Positions 1 through 8,707 of a stretch of DNA of 64,000 nucleotides are shown here, in pieces. Source of the DNA: UBA11650 sp963997925 (GTDB lineage Bacteria; Chloroflexota; Dehalococcoidia; Lucifugimonadales; UBA3495); NCBI GenBank assembly GCA_963997925.1, contig CAXEOX010000002.1, positions 12,264 to 76,263 on the forward strand. The letters run 5' to 3'. The translations under genes and the position numbers were made by a program. The notes beneath the pieces are model-generated. The model was given only the letters and a program-made list of their open reading frames with translations, was not told the DNA's origin and did not search any database. Position 1 is the first letter of the stretch. The number at the start of each line of letters is the position of its first letter.

Positions 1-1011
1 ATGAAGTTTGGTATCTACAGTTCCATCGCCAATCCGCCTCGTGGCGAGGATTTGTCCCGGTGTGTTGACGAAGTTATCGAAGAGGCACAGTTGGCCGAGC
101 AAGCTGGGTTCGACTCGTGTTTCTTCGGCGAACACCATCAGGACAAGGACGGCTTCCTCCCGTCTCCGTTGATTGTTTGTACCGCCGTAGCCGCTTCCAC
201 GACCAAGTTGCGGGTGGGCACGTCGGTCATACTGCTGCCGTTGCACCACCCCGTCAAACTGGCCGAGGACGTGGTGACTTTGGATGTCGTATCCAAGGGC
301 CGGGTCACCCTTGGGGTCGGCTTGGGCTACCAGCCCGCTGATTTCCGGGCGTTCGGCGTTTCTATGGAAGACCGGGTCGAGTTGTTTGAAGAAAAAGTGG
401 AGATTCTGCGACGGTGTTGGTCCGGCCAAGAATTCTCATTTGAAGGCAAGCACCACAACATCCAGAATCTGACAGTCCGGCCGGACACCGTTCAGACGCC
501 GCATCCGCCGATCTGGATAGGAGCCGGAGCGCCGGTGAGCGCCAGGCGGGCCGGGACCATCGGCGACGCGATCGTTTCGACGCCCAGCACCACTTTGCAG
601 AACACTTGCCGGGTGTTAGCGGAGTACCGGAGTGCCGCCGAAGCCGCTGGAAAAACGCCGCAAGTCACCATCATGCGGGACGCCTGGGTGGCCAACTCCC
701 GGAAAGAAGCGGAAGAAGTCTACGGCCCCGAAGTTCTCGCAGCTTACCGGTACTACTGGCAGAACGGATTATCCGAGTTCAAGTCGATCAAAGACGAGTC
801 GGAACTGAACCTGGAGAACATCGCCAAAGACCGCTTGATTATGGGCGACCCAGAGGAATGCCTGACCGAGTTTCAACGATGGCAGTATGCGACGGGAGCC
901 GATAGCTGCCTGTTGCGGCTACGCCACGCCCATTCGGGAGGACCATCCCACGCCCAAATCATGAAAACCATCGATCTGATCGGAGACCGAATAATCCCCT
1001 ACTGCCATTGA
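1..1011 (+). CDS. LLM-class flavin-dependent monooxygenase
   Basis: A 336-residue luciferase-like TIM-barrel oxidoreductase, predicted to use reduced FMN or F420 to oxygenate or oxidise an unknown organic substrate in the cytoplasm. Family marks are GEHHQ at residues 43-47 and GRVTLGVGLGY at 100-110, the usual pattern before the C-terminal half of the barrel; IWIGAG lies near residue 171. The length is normal for the family. The ATG is the first base of the window, so the ribosome-binding site and any longer N terminus cannot be seen. It is the first of three LLM proteins here (others at 23171-24316 and 61515-62456), which are not close copies of one another. The family is certain; the substrate is unknown. 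Confidence 0.9.
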   Translation: MKFGIYSSIANPPRGEDLSRCVDEVIEEAQLAEQAGFDSCFFGEHHQDKDGFLPSPLIVCTAVAASTTKLRVGTSVILLPLHHPVKLAEDVVTLDVVSKGRVTLGVGLGYQPADFRAFGVSMEDRVELFEEKVEILRRCWSGQEFSFEGKHHNIQNLTVRPDTVQTPHPPIWIGAGAPVSARRAGTIGDAIVSTPSTTLQNTCRVLAEYRSAAEAAGKTPQVTIMRDAWVANSRKEAEEVYGPEVLAAYRYYWQNGLSEFKSIKDESELNLENIAKDRLIMGDPEECLTEFQRWQYATGADSCLLRLRHAHSGGPSHAQIMKTIDLIGDRIIPYCH

Positions 1012-1039
1012 TACACCGGACGGTCAGGTGCTTTTCCAG

Positions 1040-1339
1040 CTAACTAGGCAGCCCGCCGACCGCTTCATCCATTGTTATAACCGGGTAAATGGTCGATGTG
1101 TTCCAAACCGCCAGGCCCAAGTCGACGGCCGCATCGTCAACCGCGTGGGCGTTGGGGGCGTCGACTAGGATGAAAGTCAGATGCGCCCCCTTGCTGATCC
1201 AACCACCCTGGAAAGTACATCCGTGGCTCTGTAGAACTTGGGTCATCGTGGCATTCATCCGCACCACCCGGTCACGAATCTCGATCGAGACGCCAGGGCA
1301 TACGTCGGGGGTGTGGGACAGTGACATCATGTACAACAT
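1040..1339 (-). CDS. Small putative dimeric alpha-beta barrel protein
   Basis: A 99-residue protein convergent with the monooxygenase at 1-1011. Its pattern, with an N-terminal strand (MLYMMSLSHTP), a helix with RMNATMTQVLQSHG, a middle strand (AHLTFILVDAP) and a final helix and strand ending in PVITMDEAV, resembles small ferredoxin-like alpha+beta barrel families such as DUF3303 or YciI-like proteins. No catalytic residues are recognisable. The ATG is preceded by a weak AGAGG, and two more in-frame ATGs follow three codons later, so the exact start is open. Function is unknown. An overlapping plus-strand ORF at 1089-1385 has no recognisable features and was taken as a shadow. Confidence 0.6.
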   Translation of the reverse strand: MLYMMSLSHTPDVCPGVSIEIRDRVVRMNATMTQVLQSHGCTFQGGWISKGAHLTFILVDAPNAHAVDDAAVDLGLAVWNTSTIYPVITMDEAVGGLPS

Positions 1340-1430
1340 TGGAGTTCATACCTCTTCAAGGAAATCTCTGGACAAACAGGCATGAATTATATACCTTGCT
1401 TGTATTGCTATAAGTTGAGACTTGGAAGCG

Positions 1431-1547
1431 TGGGGGCAACCCCCATCCCTTCGGCTGCGCTCAAGGCAGGCTCTAACCTTTGCCATTGACGGGGGAAGGG
1501 ACCTGTTCTCTCCCACTTACGAAGGGGGAGAGTTAGAGAGGGGGTAA
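1431..1547. repeat. MITE-like repeat, family A (inverted pair)
   Basis: The left end reads ACCCCCATCC...CTAACCTT and the right end GGGGGAGAGTTAGAGAGGGGGT, an imperfect inverted pair around GGGGGAAGGGACC. Related copies lie at 4474-4510, 13765-13803, 14941-15024 and 51087-51258. It fills much of the 1340-1661 gap. The rest of that gap holds a fragment (1602-1641) that starts with GAGATTCCTC and ends with GGAATGCC, akin to the element at 3974-4070. No gene was seen in the gap. Confidence 0.7.
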
Positions 1548-1661
1548 CACGGTTCTCGTCGAACCAGGTTAAATTAAGAGGGACAATTTCTTAAAAACAC
1601 GTGAGATTCCTCACCTCCGCTACGCTACAGTTCGGAATGCCAGAAAAATAAGGAGAATCAG

Positions 1662-2558
1662 ATGCCATACGCAAACATTAACGGAATAAACCTGTACTAC
1701 GAAGACTACGGCACCGGACCGGCGGTCATGCTGACTCCTGGCGGACGCAACGACACCAACGGTTTGCGCCCCTTAGCAGCCCTTCTATCTCCCCATTGCC
1801 GGGTCATCCTTCATGACCGGCGCAACTGCGGGAAGTCAGATATCGCCATCGGCGGCGAGTTGTCGGAGCAGCATGCTTGGGGCGAAGAGATGGGCCTATT
1901 GTTGAAGCACATCGGCGCGGACCCGGCCTACCTTGCCGGCGGTTCGGCCGGATCCCGTACCTCCATCACTGTGGCGGTACGGCACCCGGAACTGATTAAG
2001 GGCATCTACGTGTGGGAGGTCAGCGGAGGCCCCACCAGCGGCGAGCTTATGTCTCCCGGCTATTACGGCCAGTACATCGACGCTGCGGAAAAGGGTGGGA
2101 TGGCCGCCGTCGCCGAAACCGATTACTTCTCTCAGCGGATAAAAGACAACCCGTCCAACAATGACCGGTTGCTCTCCATGGACGTCCAGGAGTTCCTGTC
2201 GGTGATGCGCCGATGGCAGGCGGAGTTTGCCCGCCCCAACCCGGTGGGTGACCTGACCGAAGAGGAACTAAAGTCGGTCACTTGCCCCACCGTTCTGCTT
2301 GAGGGCAACACCCCCGACGATGTCCACCACAAATTGGCGGCGGAGAACGCCCATCGCCTGATGCCCAACACCGAGCTTCGTCCATCGGCGTGGACCCACG
2401 AAGAGTGGGACGTCATCGGCCAGCACGACCACACCTTCCCTGGCATCGCCGCCACCAACCGTTACTCCATGAAAGCGCCCTTCTACGCTGCCCAGATCCT
2501 GGAGTTCATCAACAAGGTCGAGGCCTCCCAACCCGAGGCTGCTCAGGTCGGCGACTAA
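1662..2558 (+). CDS. Alpha/beta hydrolase
   Basis: A 298-residue cytoplasmic alpha/beta-hydrolase-fold enzyme. The nucleophile elbow is GGSAG at residues 93-97 (Ser95), the oxyanion region is TPGGRND near 25-31, and HDRRNCGKSD at 51-60 is the usual segment after strand 4. The catalytic His is probably in the region around GQHDH near residue 255. A clear ribosome-binding site (AGGAG at 1651-1655) sits seven bases before the ATG. It is 31 bp upstream of the flavoprotein gene at 2590 and on the same strand, so the two may be co-transcribed in a catabolic unit. The substrate could be an ester, epoxide or C-C bond; the sequence does not decide. Confidence 0.88.
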   Translation: MPYANINGINLYYEDYGTGPAVMLTPGGRNDTNGLRPLAALLSPHCRVILHDRRNCGKSDIAIGGELSEQHAWGEEMGLLLKHIGADPAYLAGGSAGSRTSITVAVRHPELIKGIYVWEVSGGPTSGELMSPGYYGQYIDAAEKGGMAAVAETDYFSQRIKDNPSNNDRLLSMDVQEFLSVMRRWQAEFARPNPVGDLTEEELKSVTCPTVLLEGNTPDDVHHKLAAENAHRLMPNTELRPSAWTHEEWDVIGQHDHTFPGIAATNRYSMKAPFYAAQILEFINKVEASQPEAAQVGD

Positions 2559-2589
2559 GTAGACTGTTCATTGGGAGGGAGGAAAGGTC

Positions 2590-3929
2590 ATGGCGCTCTC
2601 TGATGCCGATGCCAATAGCTTGATAATCGTCGGCGCCGGAGGGTGCGGCATGATGGCCGCCTTGGTGGCTGCCGGGAAGGGAATATCTGTTCTACTGCTG
2701 GAGAAGACGGACAAACCCGGTGGCAGCACTGCCTTCTCCTCCCGAGGAATCCGGGCCGGCGGGTCCAGGTTCCAACGAGCCTTGGACATCGAATACAGTC
2801 CGGAGCAGTATGCTCGAGACATCTTAGGAAGGAACAGCAACGAGAGCTACTTAGCGTCGACCCAACGTCTGGCCGAGGTTTCCGGACCGGTTGCCGACTT
2901 CTTGGCCGACGTTGCCCGCATCGATTTCAATGTCGGCGAGTTTCTTTTCGGTCACAGCGCCCGCCGCGCCCACTCTTGGGCGGAAGACAAACAATCTGCG
3001 ACTTCCTGTGGGAGGCGGTTGAAAGAGAGTCTAAGATTCAGGTCCGGTTCTCGACCTCAGTGCAGTCTTTTCAGCAAGAAAATGATGGGACGGTCACCGG
3101 CGTAGTGACGGACAGCGGTGTCCTCCCGGCGGCCAAAGTCATTCTGGCCAGCGGCGGCTTCGGCGCCAGCCAAGAACTCGTCTCCCAGTACATCCCAGCG
3201 TTGGTAGGTGTTCATTTCCCCGGTCACCATGGCAGCACCGGCGAGGGTATCGGCATGGGTCTGTCGGCGGGAGCGGCCACCGAGAACATGGCCTCATTCC
3301 AGCCTTATCCCGCCCACATCGGTCCGGGGATGCGGTCGGTTTCTCCGGAAGTGATAATGGCAGGCGGCATCATGGTGAATCATCAAGGACAGCGTTTCGT
3401 TGATGAAACCAGGTACTCCGGCGGCCTCAGCAACGGGATACTCCAACTGCCCGGCAAGCAGGCCTACGAGATTCTAGACCAGCGGCTATATGATTTGCTG
3501 CCCCACTATCTGGAAGAGTTCTTCATGGAGGGACTGCTGCACCAGGCCCCAACCCTCGGAGAACTGGCGGGCCAACTGGGCATCGCCGCTACCGGTCTGG
3601 AACAAACGGTGGAGGAATTCAATCAGTTGGCAGGCACAGGTCCCGACCGAGTCGGCCGCACTCCGCCGGAATCCCTCCGTCCGCCTTTCTATGGCATCAA
3701 AGTTAAAGCCGCCCTCTACCACACCCAAGGCGGACTGAAAGTGAATACGGACGGACAAGTTCTGCGGGACGATGGGTCTATCATCCACAACCTATACGCC
3801 GGAGGCGGGGTTGCCACCGGAGTATCCGGGGCCGGGATGGAAGGCTACCTCCCGGGAAACGGTCAGTTGGCCTCGCTAGGATTCGGCATGCTGGCTGCCG
3901 AGCACGCCGCCTCAGCTATCTTGGGGTAA
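2590..3929 (+). CDS. FAD-dependent dehydrogenase, broken by a frameshift
   Basis: A flavoprotein of the fumarate reductase / 3-ketosteroid-delta1-dehydrogenase superfamily. The N-terminal part starts at 2590 after GGAGG and carries the FAD dinucleotide motif VGAGGCGMMAAL and the GGSTAFSSRG segment. It runs in frame to about 2988, and the rest continues in another frame from about 2991 (ICDFLWEAVE onwards). That part holds GGIMVNHQGQRFVDE and the C-terminal FAD-contacting HTQGGLKVN...LYAGGGVATGVSGAG. One missing base in the A-run near 2989-2991 would restore a protein of about 446 residues. Either the gene has recently decayed or the assembly has a one-base error. An older 5' frame starting at 2643 has no meaning before about 2990. 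Confidence 0.85.
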
Positions 3930-3973
3930 ATCGTATCGGCGTTGCTCGTACGACTGCAGCTCAAGGCGGCTGA

Positions 3974-4070
3974 TGTCATTCCGATCCTTCGGCGGAAGGA
4001 GAGGAATCTCGGGATAGGTGGAGCGGTCCTGCCTGAGATACTTCGCCGTTGCGGATGGCTCAGCATGACA
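3974..4070. repeat. Dispersed repeat, GTCATTCCG...GGAATCTC type
   Basis: The element begins with GTCATTCCG and AGGAATCTCGGGATA and ends with GAGATACTTCGCCG...GGCTCAGCATGACA, so the ends are roughly inverted. It lies in the 204-bp gap between convergent genes. The fragment at 1602-1641 is related. Elements with this look are common in metagenomic Chloroflexota, which is recollection and not a search result. Confidence 0.5.
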
Positions 4071-4133
4071 GTATCGGAGCGATCGCCATTTCGTCTAAAC
4101 CAGCGAATCTAGCCCGGTTAACTTGGTGCCACA

Positions 4134-4412
4134 CTACCCCAGAAGTTCAATCTCGGTGAACCGAATCTCCTGGTCGCTCAGGTTGAAGACGTTATGCGCA
4201 ACACCCTTCTGTCTGGCGTAAGCGCCACCCATCTCCGTCGGAAATTTGGTGGAGTTGCCCGCAGCGTCCACGATCGTCAACTCACCACCCGTCAATGGGA
4301 CTACCACGTAGTCGTATTCATGTATGTGATGTCCGGTGGATTCGCCGGGAAGTAACAATCTTTCGGTCACCCGCACCCGCTCCGTTTCCAACTTCCGTAT
4401 CGCTTCGGTCAT
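4134..4412 (-). CDS. Small cupin-domain protein
   Basis: A 92-residue single-domain cupin. Motif 1 is GHHIHEYDYVVVPLTGG at residues 27-43, with likely metal-binding His residues, and motif 2 is VAHNVFNLSD at 71-80. Such proteins are small beta-barrels that bind a metal and either sense or convert a small carboxylate; the sequence does not show which. It is convergent with the broken flavoprotein gene and followed upstream by a family A repeat, so it is probably transcribed alone. A second, unrelated cupin is at 30763-31113. Confidence 0.85.
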   Translation of the reverse strand: MTEAIRKLETERVRVTERLLLPGESTGHHIHEYDYVVVPLTGGELTIVDAAGNSTKFPTEMGGAYARQKGVAHNVFNLSDQEIRFTEIELLG

Positions 4413-4473
4413 GTCTAATCCCGTCCGACGTTAATTAAGAGATAGCGGCCAATGCTTGGGGGGCTCCAATGTT

Positions 4474-4510
4474 CTTTCCCCCTCGTTGGGGGAAGGTTAG
4501 GATGGGGGTG
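4474..4510. repeat. Family A repeat, single end
   Basis: CTTTCCCCCTCGTTGGGGGA followed by AGGTTAGGATGGGGGT. It is one half of the MITE-like element described at 1431-1547. The 432-bp gap 4413-4844 also holds one arm of the 52-bp direct repeat (4585-4636) and a weak inverted repeat ACCTAA...TTAGGT at 4641-4680; nothing else was recognised there. Confidence 0.6.
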
Positions 4511-4584
4511 GTGCGGTGTCAACATCAGCCACCGCCAATGCGCCCAATCACGCTACACCAGTATCATTCCTGAACCCCGCCCCT

Positions 4585-4636
4585 AAGCCGGGTTTCGTAG
4601 ATCCGCTTCATTGGTTAGTAATTGCTCCACCCATTA
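4585..4636. repeat. Left copy of a 52-bp direct repeat flanking the nuclease gene
   Basis: This 52-bp segment matches 6324-6375 in the same orientation with about five mismatches. Shared core: CATTGGTTAGTAATT, then one mismatch, then CTCCACCCATTA. The two copies are 1,739 bp apart and enclose only the nuclease gene at 4845-6083. They do not fold into a tRNA and resemble no other repeat family in the window. Confidence 0.8.
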
Positions 4637-4844
4637 CGGCACCTAAAGTAAGTTGCGTTCTATGGTGATTTGCGTTAGGTGATAACGATTGATTGGTAGA
4701 AGCGATTGAATGGTATGGGAACATTTGAACGATCAGGTACATATATTTTGGGACGATTCTAATATGTATATTCGCACAAGGTACGGTGGACTCAATGGCG
4801 AAGATAATGCGGTAAGTGGTTGGCCCAGAGTAACTGGAGATGGC

Positions 4845-6083
4845 TTAGGAATCTAGATCAACTTTCTCCACATAGGGCCGTAGCGATTCCACAAGCGTGA
4901 TGACACGCTCGGCGGCTTCTTGAGCACACACCTCGTCGAATGACTGCTTATTAAGCGCCGCCGTTGGTGGAAAATTCTCTTCGGCAAGGATGCGCCGCCA
5001 ATACGTCCAACGTAGTATGGGCGCAAATGTCTCATCGACCATAGGCCCAACACTTTCGTTCACTCGCTCGGCCCATTCCTTTAGTTTGGGTTGTAGGGCA
5101 CTGTAGCTGTATTGTGCGTCTCCGTGTCCATTGTCACTGAGGAGCAACCTTACTCCGAGTAGTCCACTGTTGGGCCCTAGATAAAACATCAAGATGAACG
5201 GAAATCCCTTCTTCTTCCACGAACAAAGTTGCATCCTGATTTCTCGGAATTCCCTGGAATTCGGATAATAGCTGAACGTGGCATCATTACCAAAGTATTC
5301 TCCCAGGATTTCCTCGTACTTTTGTTGAATGTCGGCCATGCAAGGTTTATGCCTTTCAACTAATCTGAACGCGCGACCGTGATCTTCCCACAGTTCCCGC
5401 ACCATGCTGCGCAGTTCGGTGTTGTCTGAGCTGCTCAATATGTCCTCCTCAATATGCCGCGCGGTCTCCTCAAGAGACAACCGGTCCTGGCTATTTAGGT
5501 CCACCATATCCAGCACCGACTTTATGGCGCTCACTACCGACCGGTAGCCTATTTCCGCAACCGGAACCTTGCTTGATGGGGAGGCGGTGCTTGGTGCGCG
5601 GGCATCCGGGCAAAGGAAAACCATTACAGCAGTACGGTTTGGATATCCACGCGATAGAGCACGCTGGTATCGCGCGATTTGCCTGGGTTGTTCGTCTGCG
5701 TCAATCTTGTTCTCGATCCCCAACACCATATCTCCATCAGGCGAGTCAATCTCGACAACAATGTCGATTCGAAATAGCTCTAGGCGCACGGCCACTCGGC
5801 TCATGGGTGCTTCCGATACGCGATGCACCGAGGCGGCATCCGGAGAGTTAGCCTTATCTAATGCGAGGCCAATTTCATGGAGGAAGGGACGCAGAATCAG
5901 CTCGTGGTTGCGGTGCCTCCGCGGGTCAAGTAGGGACGCTAGCATCCGGGAGTGGGAAAGCTCGTCGCGGACCATTCCAAACAGACGGAACAAGGACAGC
6001 GGAGGGACATAACTTCCCAGATTTGCCAGCCGGGGGTCAAATCTCAGGCGGCGGAGCGCTTCTATATCATCTTTTAGAGGCAT
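4845..6083 (-). CDS. PD-(D/E)XK nuclease superfamily protein
   Basis: A 412-residue protein of the PD-(D/E)XK (PDDEXK_4-like) group. The core shows FRIDIVVEID (Asp107), then IENKI (Glu124, Lys126), then DEQPRQIARYQ (about 130-140), which is the catalytic D...ExK with the Q-x-x-x-Y helix seen in restriction-like and defence-associated nucleases. The N-terminal DELSHSRMLASLLDP (about 40-54) is also typical of this group. The C-terminal 200 residues are unassigned. It has no methylase, helicase or ATPase partner and is bounded by 52-bp direct repeats, which suggests arrival as a small cassette. A defence role is an inference from family and context. Predicted cytoplasmic. Confidence 0.8.
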   Translation of the reverse strand: MPLKDDIEALRRLRFDPRLANLGSYVPPLSLFRLFGMVRDELSHSRMLASLLDPRRHRNHELILRPFLHEIGLALDKANSPDAASVHRVSEAPMSRVAVRLELFRIDIVVEIDSPDGDMVLGIENKIDADEQPRQIARYQRALSRGYPNRTAVMVFLCPDARAPSTASPSSKVPVAEIGYRSVVSAIKSVLDMVDLNSQDRLSLEETARHIEEDILSSSDNTELRSMVRELWEDHGRAFRLVERHKPCMADIQQKYEEILGEYFGNDATFSYYPNSREFREIRMQLCSWKKKGFPFILMFYLGPNSGLLGVRLLLSDNGHGDAQYSYSALQPKLKEWAERVNESVGPMVDETFAPILRWTYWRRILAEENFPPTAALNKQSFDEVCAQEAAERVITLVESLRPYVEKVDLDS

Positions 6084-6323
6084 GCGGCTCCAGGTTATGC
6101 CGGGTTGGCGCAGCCCAAATGGGATAGCAGGAGCGAAGATAAAAGGCTTATTGCGATAGCCACCGGCACAATAGGCGCTTATCGGCTGGACTAGGTACTT
6201 CCTGCGACAGATCCCGCGCCCGCCCGATGACTGTCAGGGCAGGATGCCCGTACCCCCACCGCAGCGCATGGGCATGCAGGCTGTGGCGGCCCGAGTATAC
6301 CATGGCCTTTTGCCCCGGTCACC

Positions 6324-6375
6324 GAGCCGAGTTTCGTAAATCCGCTCCATTGGTTAGTAATTACTCCACCCATTA
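6324..6375. repeat. Right copy of the 52-bp direct repeat
   Basis: It pairs with 4585-4636 (about 47 of 52 positions identical, same orientation). It lies in the 405-bp gap 6084-6488 between the divergently transcribed nuclease gene and typA. Apart from this repeat and a promoter-like TGCTATCAT at 6387-6395, the gap shows nothing recognisable. Confidence 0.8.
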
Positions 6376-6386
6376 ACGCAACGAAA

Positions 6387-6395
6387 TGCTATCAT
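6387..6395 (+). promoter_or_regulatory. Extended -10 promoter candidate for typA
   Basis: TGCTATCAT matches the extended -10 form (TGN plus TATAAT-like hexamer) found at several other likely promoters here. It starts directly after the 52-bp repeat and about 95 bp before the typA start. No convincing -35 was seen. Confidence 0.4.
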
Positions 6396-6488
6396 GGATA
6401 AGACACTTATACGCCACTGAAACAGGCTTGCCCGGCCAAATCCCGTTAAGCCTGGACAGATCGGACAACATCAACGACCCGGAGCAAC

Positions 6489-8336
6489 ATGGAAAACCAC
6501 TTCAACGATAAGATACGCAACCTGGCAATCATCGCTCACGTCGATCACGGCAAGACCACTTTGGTCGATGCCCTGTTGAAGCAGAGCCAGGTCTTTCGCG
6601 AGAACCAGGACGTTGGTGTACTGATTATGGACTCCAACCCCCTGGAGCGGGAAAGAGGCATCACTATCCTGGCCAAGAACGCCTCAATCACCTACCAAGG
6701 GGTCAAGATCAACATCATAGACACGCCGGGCCATGCTGACTTTAGCGGCGAGGTTGAGCGCATCATGAACATGGCCGACGGTTGTCTGCTACTGGTGGAC
6801 GCCGTCGACGGACCGATGCCCCAGACCACCTACGTATTGAAGACGGCATTCAGCCAAGATGTCACCCCCATGGTCGTAATCAACAAGACCGACCGCCCCG
6901 AAGCACGGGTTGCGGAGGTTGTCGAACTGGTGCAGGATCTGTTCTTGGAGTTGGCTACTAAGCCGGAGCAGCTAGACTTCCCCGTTCTGTATGCGTCGGC
7001 CCGCGACGGTTACGCCGTAGCTGACCCGGCCGACGAACCCCAGGACATGAAGCCGCTGTTCGACGCCATTCTGAAACATGTACCGGCACCGGCCGGAGAC
7101 CCGGATGCGCCACTGCAGATGCTAGTGGCCGCCCTAGATTATGACAACTACCTTGGCCAAGTGGCCATCGGACGGGTATCTCGCGGAACCATCCGCTTGG
7201 ACGACCAGGTAGCCCTGATGGGCGGGGTTGATCAGCCCACGACCCACAAGCTGGACCGGGTTTTCGTCTTCCGGGGTCTGGGCCGGTCGGAAGTAACGGA
7301 GGCCGAGGCTGGGGATATCGTCGCTGTCACGGGAGTAGATGGCGTGGCCATCGGCGATACTATCGCGGATCTGGAAAATGCCGAAGCCCTTCCCACCATC
7401 CACATCGACGAACCGACAGTGGAAATGACCTTCGGTGTTAACACCTCGCCTTTCATGGGCAAGGATGGCACCCATTCCACTTCCCGAACGCTATATGACC
7501 GATTGATGAACGAGCTTCGGACCAACGTAAGCCTCCGTGTCGAGGCCACCGACGCCACCGACGTGTTCCTGGTGTCCGGACGTGGAGAGCTTCATCTATC
7601 CATCCTGGTGGAAACCATGCGGCGGGAAGGCTTCGAATTCCAGGTTTCCAAGCCCGAGCCGGTGACCAAGGTTGTCGATGGTAAGGTCCACGAACCCTAT
7701 GAGCGATTGAATATCACCACTAAGGACGAATTCATCGGCGCGCTGACCGAGTACCTGTCCGGTCGATTGGCCCAACTGATCGACATGAAATACGACGACG
7801 CTGGCAACGTCGACCTTGAATACCTGATACCCACCAGAGGCCTGATTGGCTTCACTTCCTTCTTCCTGCGCACCACCCGGGGCAACGGGACGCATAGCAG
7901 CGCCTTTGTTGAATACCGGCGGATGGAAGGGGCGATTAAGTCGGCGAACGCAGGGGTTCTGGTGGCCTGGGAGGCCGGCGTCGCGGTGACTTACGGACTG
8001 CTGAACGCCCAGGGTCGAGGCGACACCTTCATCGAACCAGGCACTCCGGTGTACGAAGGCATGATTGTCGGCACCCACCGGCGTGAAGGGGACATCCCCA
8101 TCAACGTCTGCAAAGAAAAGCACCTGACCAACATGCGCTCGTCCACCGCCGACATCACCCGGCGTCTCAACGCTACCGTCCGCATGAGCCTGGACGAAGC
8201 CCTAGACTTTATCGCTTCCGACGAACTGGTGGAGGTCACCCCGCAGAACTTCCGCCTGCGCAAGAAAGTCCTATCCACCTCGGGCCGCTCGCGCAGCCGA
8301 GCCAACGCCGCCAGGGATAGGGCAGGGGCTGTTTAA
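6489..8336 (+). CDS. typA: Ribosome-binding GTPase TypA/BipA
   Basis: A 615-residue translational GTPase that binds the ribosome and helps 50S assembly and stress responses. G1 is AHVDHGKTT at residues 16-24; the switch I segment DSNPLERERGITI, G3 DTPGHADF and G4 NKTD follow in order, then an EF-G-like domain III (RGELHLSILVETMRREGFEFQVSKPEP) and the BipA-specific C terminus ending LRKKVLSTSGRSRSRANAA. The length is normal. The ATG has only a weak CGGAGC upstream. The last 60 bp occur a second time at 10492-10551 with synonymous changes only, so the present 3' end may have been supplied by an inserted element. The flanks hold a mobile-looking nuclease upstream and a dehalogenase-like gene downstream. 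Confidence 0.97.
   Translation: MENHFNDKIRNLAIIAHVDHGKTTLVDALLKQSQVFRENQDVGVLIMDSNPLERERGITILAKNASITYQGVKINIIDTPGHADFSGEVERIMNMADGCLLLVDAVDGPMPQTTYVLKTAFSQDVTPMVVINKTDRPEARVAEVVELVQDLFLELATKPEQLDFPVLYASARDGYAVADPADEPQDMKPLFDAILKHVPAPAGDPDAPLQMLVAALDYDNYLGQVAIGRVSRGTIRLDDQVALMGGVDQPTTHKLDRVFVFRGLGRSEVTEAEAGDIVAVTGVDGVAIGDTIADLENAEALPTIHIDEPTVEMTFGVNTSPFMGKDGTHSTSRTLYDRLMNELRTNVSLRVEATDATDVFLVSGRGELHLSILVETMRREGFEFQVSKPEPVTKVVDGKVHEPYERLNITTKDEFIGALTEYLSGRLAQLIDMKYDDAGNVDLEYLIPTRGLIGFTSFFLRTTRGNGTHSSAFVEYRRMEGAIKSANAGVLVAWEAGVAVTYGLLNAQGRGDTFIEPGTPVYEGMIVGTHRREGDIPINVCKEKHLTNMRSSTADITRRLNATVRMSLDEALDFIASDELVEVTPQNFRLRKKVLSTSGRSRSRANAARDRAGAV
8277..8336 (+). repeat. typA 3' end, copy 1 (putative left attachment site)
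   Basis: The last 60 bp of typA, coding TSGRSRSRANAARDRAGAV and stop TAA. Copy 2 is at 10492-10551. The two differ at 10 of 60 positions, all third codon positions and all synonymous (the stops are TAA and TAG). The longest identical blocks are GCCAACGCCGC and GGGGCTGTTTA. Confidence 0.75.
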
Positions 8337-8401
8337 TGTTTTTCTAAATCGGCTCACGGGACGCCGCCATTCAGCCTTTTTGTTATGTAAAGGAACTTCT
8401 G

Positions 8402-8707
8402 ATGGTGTTGGAAGTCGCGATTCTGGACGTAAAACCCGGCCTATCTGACGACTTCGAGGCCGCCTTTACCCAAGCCCAGATGATAATTTCGTCGATGAAG
8501 GGCTACGTTTCCCACCAGTTACAACGATGCCTCGAGAAGTCCGGCCGCTATATCCTCTTAGTCACCTGGGAAACTCTAGAGGACCACACCCTGGGCTTTC
8601 GCGGATCACCTGAATACCAGGGATGGCGCCGCCTGCTCCACCACTTTTACGGCCCATTCCCTGATGTGGAGCACTATCAGGTGGTCGGGGCAGATTATGG
8701 TATGTGA
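8402..8707 (+). CDS. Antibiotic biosynthesis monooxygenase (ABM) domain protein
   Basis: A 101-residue protein of the ABM / dimeric alpha-beta barrel family: an N-terminal strand (LEVAILDVKPG), a helix (FEAAFTQAQMIISSMKGY), strands (SHQLQRCLEK, RYILLVTWETLEDH), a segment with SPEYQGWRRLLHHF, and a final strand. Members are small cofactor-free oxygenases, haem-degrading enzymes or stress proteins; which one is not shown. AAGGAAC lies seven bases before the ATG. It sits 65 bp after typA and inside the segment bounded by the two typA 3'-end copies, so it may belong to the same inserted cassette as the dehalogenase-like gene. Confidence 0.85.
   Translation: MVLEVAILDVKPGLSDDFEAAFTQAQMIISSMKGYVSHQLQRCLEKSGRYILLVTWETLEDHTLGFRGSPEYQGWRRLLHHFYGPFPDVEHYQVVGADYGM

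Noticed and set aside
4585..4636. 52-bp repeat as a tRNA or tRNA fragment
   Set aside because: No cloverleaf; the T-arm-like GTTTCGTA lacks the paired stem and anticodon arm.
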